This document shows, in pieces, positions 9,501 to 18,549 of a DNA stretch of 64,000 bases (positions are counted from its first letter, which is position 1; the number at the start of each line of letters is the position of its first letter). This DNA is from an uncultured Lachnospiraceae bacterium (GTDB taxonomy: Bacteria > Bacillota > Clostridia > Lachnospirales > Lachnospiraceae), in contig CAMUYQ010000005.1 of assembly GCA_947165025.1 (NCBI GenBank), positions 62,001 to 126,000 on the forward strand, given 5' to 3'. The notes beneath the pieces were generated by a model. It saw only the letters and a program-made list of their open reading frames with translations. It had not been told where the DNA came from and ran no database searches. The translations under genes were made by a program, and so were the position numbers.

Positions 9501-9960
9501 TCTCATAGTGGAAAACGCGGGTGGACTGACACCGGTCACGCTTAATGCGATAACCGAAACTCTTCAGAATGATGTTGATTCGATCCTTGTTGTATTTGAA
9601 GGGGAGAAGGATTCCCTTGAGCCACTTCTTAACGGCTGCGTCGAGACAAAGACCGTATTCGATGCAAGGATCGTGATAGATGATTTTTCCAATTCGGATC
9701 TTGTTGCATATGCAAAGGGTTACGCAAGAGAGCTTGAGTACAGCATTGATGATATGGGTACTCTGGCACTTTACAACAAGATCGGTGATATGCAGACGAT
9801 AGATCATGTTGTCAGTGTGGACGAGGTCATAGAGATCGTAGACGGAGCGATCAAGCACGTTGACCGTAAGAACATGTCACATTTCATGGATGTCCTTCTG
9901 GCAAAGAGATACGACGACGATGATTTTATCGTCCTCAGAGAGAAGGATTTCCTGAACTGA
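6571..9960 (+). CDS. Large cytoplasmic protein: TPR-like N terminus, QQP-repeat region, acidic region, degenerate AAA-like C terminus
   Basis: 1129 residues from a TTG at 6571; the frame opens with a GTG at 6550, but AAGGGAG (6556-6562) sits 8 bases before the TTG and so decides the start. Residues 1-190 are helical repeats of TPR type (for example AIEYYREYVHLKP). About 330-460 is a Q/Y/P-rich region with three 21-residue repeats, about 680-760 is very acidic, and 880-1129 resembles an AAA domain: GSENFGRKS looks like a worn P-loop and SILVVFEGEKDSLEPLL like the sensor region. No membrane segment or signal peptide. Function unknown; the layout suggests a scaffold that gathers partners through low-complexity sequence. 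glgB follows 13 bases later. Confidence 0.75.
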   Translation: MDKYEYQVCADQIKSLIKEHRFQEAMDIADTIDWRRVKSFSMLCTVSEIYKVTKHYSEARDILLLAYERYPDRANVVYALCELAIKLDEISEAIEYYREYVHLKPHDTNRYVLLYKIYDAQDVPIEEKISLLEEFKRAEYTEKWAYELALLYHKDGQETKCVETCDELALWFGDGPYVRKALELKMQHSPLTKEQQQKYDGVYDAPKIPTGQTEETVHIYETQSMPLYAKGSSPYETAPIDSDTGSLLHPQKSFAPENPMPAQVMPAQGSLIQQTSDIQITPYNNDKYSTMNLQEELARNMEEFYAKEKNVMPSPYYGVTSQLYDQSQEAFMQQLNNAGPAQPTYQQQPAYEQQPAYEQQPVYAQQPQEQMYYQQPVYEQQPAYAQQPQEQMYYQQPVYEQQPAYAQQPQDQMYYQQPVYEQQPVYEQQNAYVQQPQQQVEPEPEPEPVRYDNPMDQAPVYSEPGSVPKTYPEPEPAPVPEPSGVPAPVIAPVSTEQPQETTVDEQVPGQIDLSDFMKDWESKKKSGEEQRKQQLLNRTKEQTQDIMAQLAGVIPGLDAVETKEPESIPVKEEVTQKPEEESAVKEEILKDDKKGVVTRTTIPSPVFDRENVKRTESGAKINGPVKASITGTIPDILPSAKESVLPDVPMKGDVLPSGRKLTLDEEYGGNIAQIRKEDVELVKRMTGEIPETEEEDKEPEVQEDEIEDYGETEEIEEIEETGELPEDEEAEEDTPEEAVPEENAPEESVQEEPVSEEPEEAEPEEETPVLFKKNSAEPKEENKEPEAGLPDEKTAVRHGLTAPIQYPYNVDDLGEVEELETIDQPDEVDDMLKTRPIPQEEIEARMRYEAGIEEDYNEEDAPAKKANHPSWMTLDESVTSRRDFDESEMAIFGRFEGIESLKAQIVDVMDDMRMEASRGNVIVMGSENFGRKSLAIDIVKAIQSMDSSFSGKVAKISGEALNKKNIPMTLQKLRNGALIVENAGGLTPVTLNAITETLQNDVDSILVVFEGEKDSLEPLLNGCVETKTVFDARIVIDDFSNSDLVAYAKGYARELEYSIDDMGTLALYNKIGDMQTIDHVVSVDEVIEIVDGAIKHVDRKNMSHFMDVLLAKRYDDDDFIVLREKDFLN
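7672..7860 (+). repeat. Three 63-bp tandem repeats encoding 21-residue QQP units
   Basis: Units 7672-7734, 7735-7797 and 7798-7860, each beginning CAGGAACAG or CAGGATCAG and encoding QEQMYYQQPVYEQQPAYAQQ plus P, with the last unit diverged. Shorter YEQQPAYEQQP units precede them from about 7600. Such repeats can change copy number by slippage. Confidence 0.9.
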
Positions 9961-9973
9961 AAAGGGGGTAAAT

Positions 9974-11887
9974 ATGGCAGTATCCAAAAAGCTCAGCCCG
10001 TTTATTTCGGATATGGATATGTATCTGTTCGGAACGGGCACGCATTATGATATCTACAAAAAGCTCGGTGCGCATCTTTGTGAGAAGGACGGAAAGAAGG
10101 GTGTCTACTTTGCGGTTTGGGCACCGAATGCCAAAGAGGTCCGTCTGATCACCGATTACAACGGATGGAACGAAGACGAGTATCATATGACAAGGCTTGA
10201 GCCTGCAGGTATCCATGAGATATTTGTACCGGGCATGGGACTTGATCATCTTTATAAATTCCTGATATTTACAAATCGCGGCGATAAACTGTACAAAGCC
10301 GATCCTTTTGCAAACAAAGCCGAGCTCAGACCCGGTACGGCAAGTGTGACTGCGGATTATACCGATGTCCGCTGGACAGACTCTGCCTGGATGAAGAAAA
10401 GGGCAAAGACGAATCTGTTTGAATCTCCGATCGCAATTTACGAATGCCATATCGGTTCATGGATGAGACATCCCGGACGCGAAGATGAAGGTTTCTATAC
10501 GTATCGTGAATTTGCTGACAGGATGACGGAATATCTTCTTGATATGCACTATACGCATATCGAGCTCATCGGGATAGCAGAGCATCCGTTTGACGGATCA
10601 TGGGGATATCAGGTCACAGGGTATTATGCTCCGACGACAAGATACGGGTCGCTTCAGGACTTTGCCTATATGATCAACAAGTTCCATAAGAACAACATCG
10701 GTATAATCCTCGACTGGGTTCCGGCCCATTTCCCGAGAGATGCCCACGGACTGGCTGATTTTGACGGACAGGCACTGTTCGAGTATGCGGATCCGAGAAA
10801 GGGAGAGCATCCCGACTGGGGTACCAAGATATTTGATTACGGAAAGCTCGAGGTCAAGAACTTCCTCATAGCCAACGCGATATTCTGGCTGAAGGAATTC
10901 CACATAGACGGACTCAGGGTTGATGCGGTAGCATCAATGCTCTATCTTGATTACGGCAAGAAGGACGGTGCATGGATCCCGAACAAATACGGCGGAAATC
11001 ATAACCTTGAAGCGATAGAGTTTTTCAAGCATCTGAATTCCTATGTAAAGGGCGTATTCCCCGGAGTCATGATGATAGCGGAAGAATCCACGGCATGGCC
11101 GAAGGTTACGGATATTCCCGAAAACGACGGACTCGGATTTACGTTCAAGTGGAATATGGGATGGATGCATGATTTCTGTGACTATATGAAGCTCGATCCC
11201 GTTTTCAGAAGGGATAACCATTATAAGATGACTTTTGCCATGAGCTATAACCAGGCAGAGAAGTACATCCTCGTGCTGTCGCATGATGAGGTCGTTCATC
11301 TGAAGTGCTCGATGCTCAACAAGATGCCCGGATTCTATGTGGATAAGTTTGCAAACCTTCGTGTCGGATACACGTACATGCTCGGCCACTCCGGCAAAAA
11401 GCTCCTCTTCATGGGACAGGAATTTGCCCAGGATACCGAATGGAGCGAGGACAGAGAGCTTGACTGGTCGCTTCTTTCAGATGACCTTCACTCGGGAATG
11501 CAGAGCTATGTCAGAGAGCTTCTGAAGCTGTACAACGAATATCCGTGCCTGTATGAACTCGATCATGAGTACGAAGGGTTTTCGTGGATAAACGCCGATG
11601 ATACTTACAAGAGCATATATTCGTTCGTGCGTTATGACAGAACGAAGAAGAAGAGTCTTCTGTTCGTACTGAACTTCACGCCTATGGAACGCAGTGATTA
11701 CCGCGTCGGTGTTCCGAAGAACGCAAAGTACAAACTTCTTCTTGAAGCTGATGATAAACAGTTCGGCGGAAAATCGGAGCCTTCATCAAAGAAAACGTTT
11801 ACGGCCGAGAAGATCAGCTGGGACGGGCAGGATTACTCGATAGCATATCCGCTTGCCGCATACGGTGCAGCTGTTTTTGAGTTTTAA
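9974..11887 (+). CDS. glgB: 1,4-alpha-glucan branching enzyme GlgB
   Basis: 637 residues, the usual length of the shorter GlgB group. N-terminal CBM48 (VYFAVWAPNAKEVRL, DYNGW, about 35-70), then a GH13 barrel: ILDWVPAHFPRDAHGL, nucleophile region GLRVDAVASML, acid/base region MMIAEESTAWP, and LSHDEVVH. It moves alpha-1,4 segments to alpha-1,6 positions in glycogen. No other glg genes are adjacent. RBS AAAGGGGG lies 6 bases before the ATG. It is probably co-transcribed with the 1129-residue protein and is closed by a strong terminator at 11901. Confidence 0.95.
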   Translation: MAVSKKLSPFISDMDMYLFGTGTHYDIYKKLGAHLCEKDGKKGVYFAVWAPNAKEVRLITDYNGWNEDEYHMTRLEPAGIHEIFVPGMGLDHLYKFLIFTNRGDKLYKADPFANKAELRPGTASVTADYTDVRWTDSAWMKKRAKTNLFESPIAIYECHIGSWMRHPGREDEGFYTYREFADRMTEYLLDMHYTHIELIGIAEHPFDGSWGYQVTGYYAPTTRYGSLQDFAYMINKFHKNNIGIILDWVPAHFPRDAHGLADFDGQALFEYADPRKGEHPDWGTKIFDYGKLEVKNFLIANAIFWLKEFHIDGLRVDAVASMLYLDYGKKDGAWIPNKYGGNHNLEAIEFFKHLNSYVKGVFPGVMMIAEESTAWPKVTDIPENDGLGFTFKWNMGWMHDFCDYMKLDPVFRRDNHYKMTFAMSYNQAEKYILVLSHDEVVHLKCSMLNKMPGFYVDKFANLRVGYTYMLGHSGKKLLFMGQEFAQDTEWSEDRELDWSLLSDDLHSGMQSYVRELLKLYNEYPCLYELDHEYEGFSWINADDTYKSIYSFVRYDRTKKKSLLFVLNFTPMERSDYRVGVPKNAKYKLLLEADDKQFGGKSEPSSKKTFTAEKISWDGQDYSIAYPLAAYGAAVFEF

Positions 11888-11900
11888 TATGATATGATGA

Positions 11901-11943
11901 TGACCTCTTTTAGGGATAAAAGCCCCAAAGAGGTCATTTTTTG
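11901..11943 (+). terminator. Rho-independent terminator after glgB
   Basis: Perfect 10-bp inverted repeat TGACCTCTTT (11901-11910) / AAAGAGGTCA (11927-11936) followed by a run of T. Confidence 0.9.
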
Positions 11944-11971
11944 TTAATGAATCCGCTGATGATTCCGATAT
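11944..11971 (+). promoter_or_regulatory. SigD (sigma-28)-type promoter for the flagellar operon
   Basis: TTAA (11944-11947), 16-base spacer, TCCGATAT (11964-11971), close to the TAAA-N15-GCCGATAA pattern of flagellar sigma-28 promoters. It lies 42 bases upstream of the first gene, and the operon encodes late flagellar products, which fits. Confidence 0.6.
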
Positions 11972-12013
11972 ATACAGTAAATAATTGATTTCATATCAAA
12001 CGAGAGGACGCAT

Positions 12014-14860
12014 ATGAATATTGAAATGACAGGTATTCAGAAAGCGAACATCGTTAATGACGTGGATCACATCACATATGGTAACCCGGCATCGATCGGA
12101 TCAAGGATGAGTACGGAGAAGTCGGGATTTTCCTTAGACATTACGGGCAAAGTTAGGGAGAACGCTGCATACGGTAAGGAAGAGCTGAAATCTGCGGATG
12201 ATATCGCGCAGATCGCCGGTATGACGAACGTTTCCCTCCAGAGGGATTACATGGCCGTGATGTCTAATTCCATGTCAGACGAAGATTTCGCCGAATTAAT
12301 GAAGGACGGTGTCAATCCCGCAAAGATCCCGGCGGGGGAGGCTGTTACGAATCTTGACAGGATCAAGATCAAGATGGCCGAAGCCGGCACAACTATCGCG
12401 GGCTACAACGATGATATTTCCGAGGAGGACGTTAAGGCTGTTCTCGGGAACTCATTTAATGCGGGAAAAATCATATCCGACACTCTTGCATCCTCCGATC
12501 TGCCCGCTTCTTCGGATAACATATCCGCGGTAAAAGAGACTGTCAGGATGGCACAGAACTTAAAGCCGCTCACCGATGAAGCAAGATCGTTCATGATATC
12601 GCAGAATATGGCTCCCACGGTTGAAAACCTGTATATGGCCGAATATTCCGCGGCAGCGGTAACCGGATCATCAGCTGGGGTTCATTTTGACGGAGCTGCC
12701 ACTTATGCGGGAAGCGAATATACGGAAGCATCATGGTCTGACCTGAAGGACCAGGCACTTGAAGTGATAAATGAAGCCGGAATGGAAGATACAGAGACCG
12801 CTCTTGATGATGCAAAGTGGATCGCGATGCATTCACTTCCGCTTACAAAGGAAACACTTAAGGCATATGAAGATCTGAAGGATCTTGTGGTTCCGTGCGA
12901 GCCGAAGGATCTCATCGCTGCTATAACAGTAGCGGTCGAGAACGGACAGTCTCCTAAGGAAGCAGATCTTCTTAAGACCCGGAGTATATACGATAAAGCC
13001 TCACAGCTTGTGGAAACGTTCAGGAACATGGATGATCCGTCGGATCTGACACGTCACAGACAGCTTGAGGAAGTGCGTCTTGTAATGACAAAAGAGGCAA
13101 ATCTCACGCTTCTTCGCAAAGGTATCAGCATAGAGACGGAGCCTCTCGAAAAGCTTGTGGATGAGCTTAAGGAAGCTGAGCGCGAATTCTACAGACCGCT
13201 TCTTGCAAACGAACAGGATGAGACAAAGGTGCTTGATGACAGGATAGATCTGTATAAAGAGACACGTAATATCCTTGAACTTATGCCCTCTGTTCCCATC
13301 AGGGCTATCGCAGAAACAGCCGGATCGGATGATTTTAACCTTAACGGTATCGCCAGGGAAGGAGAAACTCTCAGGGCGGCATTTGAGAAGGCCGGAGAAT
13401 CATATGAAGCTCTTATGACGGCACCGCGTGCCGATATGGGCGATTCGATGAGAAAAGCATTCCAAAATGTTGATGATATACTCGAAGATCTTGATGTTGA
13501 GATCAACGACATGAACCGTAAGGCGGTAAGGACTCTCGGTTATGCGAACATGGAAATAAACCGTGACTCGATAGATAAGATCCGCACGGCCACGTATTCC
13601 GTGGAAAGGGTCATATCACTCATGACCCCGGCAAAGACTCTTTCAATGATCAGGGAAGGATTTAACCCGATAAGCGAGGATATATTCAGTCTGGAAAAGA
13701 AACTGTCTGAAGAGACGTTTGAAGAAACGGGCGATAAATATTCAAGATTCCTGCTTAGGCTTGAAAAGTCGGGAAACATCACCGAAGACGAAAAGCAGGC
13801 CTTCATCGGGATGTACAGGCTGTTCAATACGATCGAAAAGCAGGACGGGCGCGTGATCGGAAACGTGCTCTCATCGGGAAAAGAGCTTACGCTCAAAAAC
13901 ATGCTCGAGGCTTCAAGGAACAACCGCCATATGAACAGCGAGTTTGTTATAGACGATGATTTCGGACTTCTTGAAGATATCGTCAAAAAAGGAGATTCGA
14001 TCACATCCCAGATAGAGAGAGTCTTTACCCAGATGATCGATCCTGCGCCTGACAGGGATTATATTGAAGAGAAGCAGCGCGAGATAAGGACAGCGTCAAA
14101 GATAAAAGGAGCAGATGAGATACTTTCGCTCATCGCTGAGCCGGTAAGTGCCGAAAATATCCTGGCTGTCGGATCCATGACGGCGGATATGGGTAAAGGC
14201 TATAAAAAGATGTTCTCGGGACGCGGACAGGAAGACGATAAGAGAAGCGAAAGAAATGATATTTCCGAAGAGGAAGCCGGAAAGCTCATCGAGGAGTTTG
14301 CGGACAGGGAAAGCGCTTCGGCTGTATATACGCAATTCCTTGACAGGGCAGCAAGGGTTGCATCGGAAAGAGCGCTGGCATCCGAATCATATGAAGACGT
14401 CAGGACGTTTTCGATGATGTACAAACAGATCGGGTTTGCGGCATCGCTTGCGGGGCATGAGAGCTACGAGGTTCCGCTCCTTCTCGAGGACGGATGGACA
14501 TCGATACATCTGACGCTCGTTCACTCCAAGGATGAATCCGGAAAAGTCAGGGCTTCTTTTGAAAGTGACGTTTACGGCAGGGTTGAAGCGACTTTTTCAA
14601 TGAAACAGAACGGTGTCGACGGATTTATCGTATCGGATTCAAGAGCAGGGGTTGAGAAATTCCGGTCTCTTGACGATAAAATAAAAGAAGGGTTCTCAAA
14701 AGAAAACCTTGCTACGGCAAATCTGTCATATGTATTTTCAAATAATATAAACACGGATGTTTATATTCCAGGAACGGATTCCACTGAAGCTACAAACAGG
14801 AGCCTTTACAATATCGCCAGGGCATTTGTGGGCGCGATAGCAAAGGCTGACCTTGCATAA
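12014..14860 (+). CDS. DUF6240-like flagellar-associated protein, FliK-like C terminus
   Basis: 948 residues, mostly helical, no signal peptide or membrane segment. It resembles the DUF6240 proteins found beside flagellin genes in Lachnospiraceae. The C-terminal part (about residues 800-930; YEVPLLLEDGWTSIHLTLVH and then VRASFESDVYGRVEATF) has the beta-rich pattern of the FliK hook-length-control C-terminal domain, which switches export specificity. Together with its place 17 bases before flagellin and behind a SigD-type promoter, this points to a flagellar export or hook-length role. The family call is by memory of the pattern and should be confirmed by profile search. Confidence 0.65.
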   Translation: MNIEMTGIQKANIVNDVDHITYGNPASIGSRMSTEKSGFSLDITGKVRENAAYGKEELKSADDIAQIAGMTNVSLQRDYMAVMSNSMSDEDFAELMKDGVNPAKIPAGEAVTNLDRIKIKMAEAGTTIAGYNDDISEEDVKAVLGNSFNAGKIISDTLASSDLPASSDNISAVKETVRMAQNLKPLTDEARSFMISQNMAPTVENLYMAEYSAAAVTGSSAGVHFDGAATYAGSEYTEASWSDLKDQALEVINEAGMEDTETALDDAKWIAMHSLPLTKETLKAYEDLKDLVVPCEPKDLIAAITVAVENGQSPKEADLLKTRSIYDKASQLVETFRNMDDPSDLTRHRQLEEVRLVMTKEANLTLLRKGISIETEPLEKLVDELKEAEREFYRPLLANEQDETKVLDDRIDLYKETRNILELMPSVPIRAIAETAGSDDFNLNGIAREGETLRAAFEKAGESYEALMTAPRADMGDSMRKAFQNVDDILEDLDVEINDMNRKAVRTLGYANMEINRDSIDKIRTATYSVERVISLMTPAKTLSMIREGFNPISEDIFSLEKKLSEETFEETGDKYSRFLLRLEKSGNITEDEKQAFIGMYRLFNTIEKQDGRVIGNVLSSGKELTLKNMLEASRNNRHMNSEFVIDDDFGLLEDIVKKGDSITSQIERVFTQMIDPAPDRDYIEEKQREIRTASKIKGADEILSLIAEPVSAENILAVGSMTADMGKGYKKMFSGRGQEDDKRSERNDISEEEAGKLIEEFADRESASAVYTQFLDRAARVASERALASESYEDVRTFSMMYKQIGFAASLAGHESYEVPLLLEDGWTSIHLTLVHSKDESGKVRASFESDVYGRVEATFSMKQNGVDGFIVSDSRAGVEKFRSLDDKIKEGFSKENLATANLSYVFSNNINTDVYIPGTDSTEATNRSLYNIARAFVGAIAKADLA

Positions 14861-14877
14861 GACGGAAGGAGCATATT

Positions 14878-15990
14878 ATGAAGATCAACTCAAACATGCA
14901 GGCGCTTATAGCTCAGAACGTTCTTCGTACAAACGAGGAGAAGAATGCCGCTTCCACGGAAAGACTTTCTTCGGGATTCAAGATCAATCATGCCAAGGAT
15001 TCACCGGCCGGAATGGCTATCGGCAACCGCATGCATTCCCAGATCAAGAGCCTTTACAAGGCAAAAGATAATGCGAGCAATGCGATAAATGTAGTGCAGA
15101 CTGCAGACGGAGCACTTACCGAAGTGCATAACATGCTCCAGAGAATGAACGAACTCGGAGTCAAGGCATCATCGGGAACACTTACGACATCCGACAGGGA
15201 AGCGATCCAGAAGGAAGTTAATGCGCTTCGTGACGAGATCGAACGTGTTGCAAAGGATACTGAATACAATACCCAGAACCTTCTCGGCGGTGAGCAGAGG
15301 ATGAAGGGATACACAAACGATGAACGTGTCAAGGTCGTTGAATACGATGCTGGATTCCCCAAGGGTGTGTATACTGTCGTGTATAATGCAGATCCGGAAA
15401 AATCAAAACTGATGACGGAAAATGGTACAAAGCCTGTAAATGCCAAGTTCGATTATACCGGGGATGACAAGATGACAATAACGCTTGCTGACGGATCGGC
15501 ATTTTCGTTATCGTACAGTGACAAGGATGCGTTTGCCAGTACAGAGATCGATCTGACAGGTATCGGTGGTATGAAGATACAGGTCGGAACCGCAACTGGG
15601 CAGGAGATACAGGTCGTTGTGCCGAAGATGGATCCTAAAGCTCTCGGTATCGGAAAGGAATATAATGCTGCCGGTGAGCTGATCGATCATATCGACATGA
15701 GAACACAGGACGGGGCAAGAGAATCTCTTGATTATATAAAGGATGCGATAGAATATGTTTCGGCAGCCCGCTCGGGACTCGGTGCATATCAGAACAGACT
15801 TGAGTCAACGGTCGCATCACTTGCGGAAACAACGGAAAACCTTGAAGGTTCATACTCCACATTAAAGGATGTGGATATGGCAGAAGAAATGGTTGAATAC
15901 ACGAAGCTTCAGGTTCTCGTACAGGCAGGCACGAGCATGCTGAGCCAGGCAAACGAACAGCCGCAGCAGGCACTGCAGTTACTTCAGTAA
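14878..15990 (+). CDS. fliC: Flagellin
   Basis: 370 residues. The conserved N-terminal D0/D1 (MKINSNMQALIAQNVLRTNE, RLSSGFKINHAKDSPAGMAI, then TADGALTEVHNMLQRM) and C-terminal D1/D0 (NLEGSYSTLKDVDMAEEM, then QAGTSMLSQANEQPQQALQL) are intact. The central variable domain (about 150-270) is short and carries no large insertion. RBS GGAAGGAGC is 6 bases before the ATG. The next gene encodes its chaperone FliS, as expected. The filament is exported by the flagellar type III system. Some Lachnospiraceae carry several flagellin genes, so this may not be the only one. Confidence 0.96.
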   Translation: MKINSNMQALIAQNVLRTNEEKNAASTERLSSGFKINHAKDSPAGMAIGNRMHSQIKSLYKAKDNASNAINVVQTADGALTEVHNMLQRMNELGVKASSGTLTTSDREAIQKEVNALRDEIERVAKDTEYNTQNLLGGEQRMKGYTNDERVKVVEYDAGFPKGVYTVVYNADPEKSKLMTENGTKPVNAKFDYTGDDKMTITLADGSAFSLSYSDKDAFASTEIDLTGIGGMKIQVGTATGQEIQVVVPKMDPKALGIGKEYNAAGELIDHIDMRTQDGARESLDYIKDAIEYVSAARSGLGAYQNRLESTVASLAETTENLEGSYSTLKDVDMAEEMVEYTKLQVLVQAGTSMLSQANEQPQQALQLLQ

Positions 15991-16002
15991 AGCGAGGCAG
16001 AT

Positions 16003-16476
16003 ATGACAAAAGAGCGCATTCGCGAATACACACTTAAGATCACAAATGCATCCGCAACAGGTATCATAGTCATTTTGTATGATCTTGCGATCGAATACAT
16101 GCAGGAAGCCGTAAAATGCTTTGACGCATCGGATCATGACGGAGCAAAGGTGCAGTGCACAAATGCAGGAAGAGTCCTCGGCGATCTCATCGCATCTCTT
16201 GATTTTTCATATGGGATATCGTTCCAGCTGTTCAGGATATATGAGTTTGTCTCAAAAGAGGTATCAATGTCCGTGATCAGAAACGACGGAAAATCCCTTA
16301 AGGACTGTATCAGGCTGATGACTTCATTGAAAGGATCGTTTGAAGAACTAGCGGATAAGGATGAGTCAGGTCCTGTTATGAAGAATACCGATGCGGTGTA
16401 TGCGGGACTCACATACGGAAAGGGAACTTTGAACGAGAGTACTGTCACATCGGGTAACAGAGGATTTAAGGCATAG
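16003..16476 (+). CDS. fliS: Flagellar export chaperone FliS-like
   Basis: 157 residues, slightly longer than a typical FliS. Has the family pattern: a helical N terminus with VILYDLAIEYMQEAVKCF, then RVLGDLIASLDFSYG and a helical C-terminal half. FliS binds the C-terminal helix of flagellin and keeps it unfolded before export. It starts 12 bases after flagellin with GCGAGGCAG as a weak RBS. The C-terminal 30 residues (after about 125) are polar and not part of the usual fold. A terminator follows. Confidence 0.8.
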   Translation: MTKERIREYTLKITNASATGIIVILYDLAIEYMQEAVKCFDASDHDGAKVQCTNAGRVLGDLIASLDFSYGISFQLFRIYEFVSKEVSMSVIRNDGKSLKDCIRLMTSLKGSFEELADKDESGPVMKNTDAVYAGLTYGKGTLNESTVTSGNRGFKA

Positions 16477-16496
16477 TGATTTTTAACAAAAATACG

Positions 16497-16528
16497 GGTC
16501 TTCGGAAATATTCCGGAGGCCTTTTTTT
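16497..16528 (+). terminator. Rho-independent terminator after fliS
   Basis: Stem GGTCTTCGGAA / TTCCGGAGGCC with two G-U pairs and a 3-base loop, followed by seven T. Closes the flagellar operon. Confidence 0.88.
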
Positions 16529-16568
16529 ATTGAAAACAACGAAAAGGGAAAACCGTCATTTTGATATG

Positions 16569-16597
16569 TTTACGCTCGGTTTTGTGTACCGTATAAT
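16569..16597 (+). promoter_or_regulatory. SigA-type promoter for the Tad ATPase operon
   Basis: TTTACG (16569-16574), 17-base spacer, TATAAT (16592-16597), 28 bases upstream of the GTG start of the ATPase. Confidence 0.6.
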
Positions 16598-16624
16598 CAT
16601 CCGTAAATTTTAGGAGGCATGTAA

Positions 16625-17857
16625 GTGGCAACATACAATGAGATAAAAGCAGATGTCTTTTCGGCTGTATGTGACCGGCTTGTCAGGATGAGAGATGCTG
16701 ATGACGAGCAGGTATTGTCTGTGATCAGGGATTGCATAATCGCTGACAGGAACAGCAGGGACATTGACAGAACGCTAAGGAGCAGGCTCTGTCATGAGCT
16801 TTTTAACAGGATCAGAAGACTCGATGTTCTTCAGGACCTGCTGGAAGATGACGGGATCACCGAGATAATGGTGAACGGGACCGATGAGATATTCATAGAA
16901 CGGGAAGGGAGCCTTCACGGAACGGGCCTATGTTTTGAATCAAAGGAGAGACTTAAGGATATCATCGGAAAGATCGCATCGGATGTTAACAGGACGATCA
17001 ATCTGACGAATCCGATACTGGATGCAAGACTGTCTGACGGATCGCGTGTGAATGCAATACTGGATCCGGTTGCGATAAACGGACCGAGCCTTACGATCAG
17101 GAAATTTCCTCAAAGACCTGTGGATGCACAGGCGCTTGTTGCGATGCACAGTGTGTCTGAGGAGGTTCTTGCTTTTTTGCAAAAGCTTGTGATCGCAGGG
17201 TACAACATGCTGATCAGCGGATCTACCGGATCAGGAAAGACCACACTGTTAAACGTGCTTTCCGGGTTCATCCCGAAGGATGAGAGGCTGGTCACCATAG
17301 AAGACAGTGCCGAGATCAGGATAATGGGGATCAGGAACCTGGTGAGGCTTGAGACGAGAAACGCCACAATGGGCGGATGCTCGGAGATATCGATAAGAGA
17401 CCTGATAAGGGCGTCTCTCAGGATGAGACCGGACAGGGTCGTTGTCGGGGAAGTCAGGGGAGAAGAGGCGATCGACATGCTTCAGGCGTTCAACATCGGT
17501 ATGGACGGGTCTCTTTCGACAATACATGCAAACAGCGCGGCAGATGCTCTGTCCCGACTTGAGACAATGGTGATGCTGTCGACGAGGATCCCCATGGAGG
17601 CTCTGAGACGTCAGATAGTTTCGGGTGTTGATATCATTATCCATCTCGGAAGACTTCGCGACAGGAGCAGACATGTGCTTGAGATCAGGGAGGTTACGGG
17701 ACTTGAAGGAGGCCGGATCAGGACGGATCCGCTTTATGAGTTCTCGGAAAAAGGAGTAGTCAACGGAAAGATAGAAGGAGATCTTGAAAGAAGATGCGCG
17801 CTTACAAACACGGAAAAACTGATAAGGGCAGGCTTAATGCTTGGCAGTGGTGCTTAA
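16625..17857 (+). CDS. cpaF: Tad pilus secretion ATPase (CpaF/TadA)
   Basis: 410 residues with a GTG start; AGGAGG at 16612-16617 is 7 bases upstream. The N-terminal domain is short. The ATPase core has Walker A ISGSTGSGKTTLLN (about 198-211), an acidic TIEDSAEIRI Asp box, and Walker B/His box RPDRVVVGEVRGEEAIDML and GSLSTIHANSA. It powers pilin assembly at the inner face of the membrane. It overlaps tadB by 64 bases. A TadZ/CpaE partner, common next to it, is not present in this window. Confidence 0.93.
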   Translation: MATYNEIKADVFSAVCDRLVRMRDADDEQVLSVIRDCIIADRNSRDIDRTLRSRLCHELFNRIRRLDVLQDLLEDDGITEIMVNGTDEIFIEREGSLHGTGLCFESKERLKDIIGKIASDVNRTINLTNPILDARLSDGSRVNAILDPVAINGPSLTIRKFPQRPVDAQALVAMHSVSEEVLAFLQKLVIAGYNMLISGSTGSGKTTLLNVLSGFIPKDERLVTIEDSAEIRIMGIRNLVRLETRNATMGGCSEISIRDLIRASLRMRPDRVVVGEVRGEEAIDMLQAFNIGMDGSLSTIHANSAADALSRLETMVMLSTRIPMEALRRQIVSGVDIIIHLGRLRDRSRHVLEIREVTGLEGGRIRTDPLYEFSEKGVVNGKIEGDLERRCALTNTEKLIRAGLMLGSGA

Positions 17858-18549
17858 GTGCAGGCGGTTTTCTTTTGGCGACAGCTGTCCTTTCGTGGCT
17901 GTTTTATGATTCCATGATACCGGTCATTTTCTTTCTTCCGTTGTTCTTTCCGTTCATCAGGGTGGTAAAGCTGTTCATAAGGGACCGTATGAATGACGGG
18001 ATGACAGAAGAATTCATACACTCTCTCGGATCCGTATCGACATCGCTTGCCGCGGGGGTGTCTTCAGAGAATGCATTTGTAGCGGCCGCAGCGGATATGG
18101 AAAAACTGTATGGAAAGGGATCGGTAATGGTAAAGGAACTGTCGGTCATCAATTCAAATGTTGCCATGGGACAGAGGCTTTCCAAAGCATTATCCGATTT
18201 TGCCGCACGATGGGATGTGAGGGAGATATCGGATTTTGCAGTCGTGTTCAGAGTAGCTGAGGAGAACGGTTCGAATCTTTCGGAAGTGATATCGTCGTGC
18301 GCTGCGATCATGGAAGAGAGAAGAAGGACCGAGTCGGAGGTTAAGGTCATGATAAGCGGAAGGCGGTACGAACAGAGAATAATGTGTCTGATCCCGCCGG
18401 GGATAATAGCCTATCTTAAGCTGTCGTCGGAAAATTTTATCGGAGTTCTTTATCATAACATGCTCGGGATATGTGTCATGACAGCTGCTCTTATCGTATT
18501 TGTGCTTGCGATCGTGTTATCGGAGAAGATGGGAGATATAAAAGTATGA
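17794..18549 (+). CDS. tadB: Tad pilus platform protein TadB (type II secretion F domain)
   Basis: 251 residues. Two membrane segments near the N terminus (about 18-55), a cytoplasmic T2SSF domain (EEFIHSLGSVSTSLAAGVSSENAF through FRVAEENGSNLSEVI), and C-terminal membrane segments. TadB and TadC form the inner-membrane platform under the ATPase. The ATG at 17794 lies inside cpaF; the next in-frame Met would remove the first membrane segment, so the overlapping start is kept. Its stop overlaps the tadC start (ATGA at 18546). Confidence 0.88.
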   Translation: MRAYKHGKTDKGRLNAWQWCLSAGGFLLATAVLSWLFYDSMIPVIFFLPLFFPFIRVVKLFIRDRMNDGMTEEFIHSLGSVSTSLAAGVSSENAFVAAAADMEKLYGKGSVMVKELSVINSNVAMGQRLSKALSDFAARWDVREISDFAVVFRVAEENGSNLSEVISSCAAIMEERRRTESEVKVMISGRRYEQRIMCLIPPGIIAYLKLSSENFIGVLYHNMLGICVMTAALIVFVLAIVLSEKMGDIKV

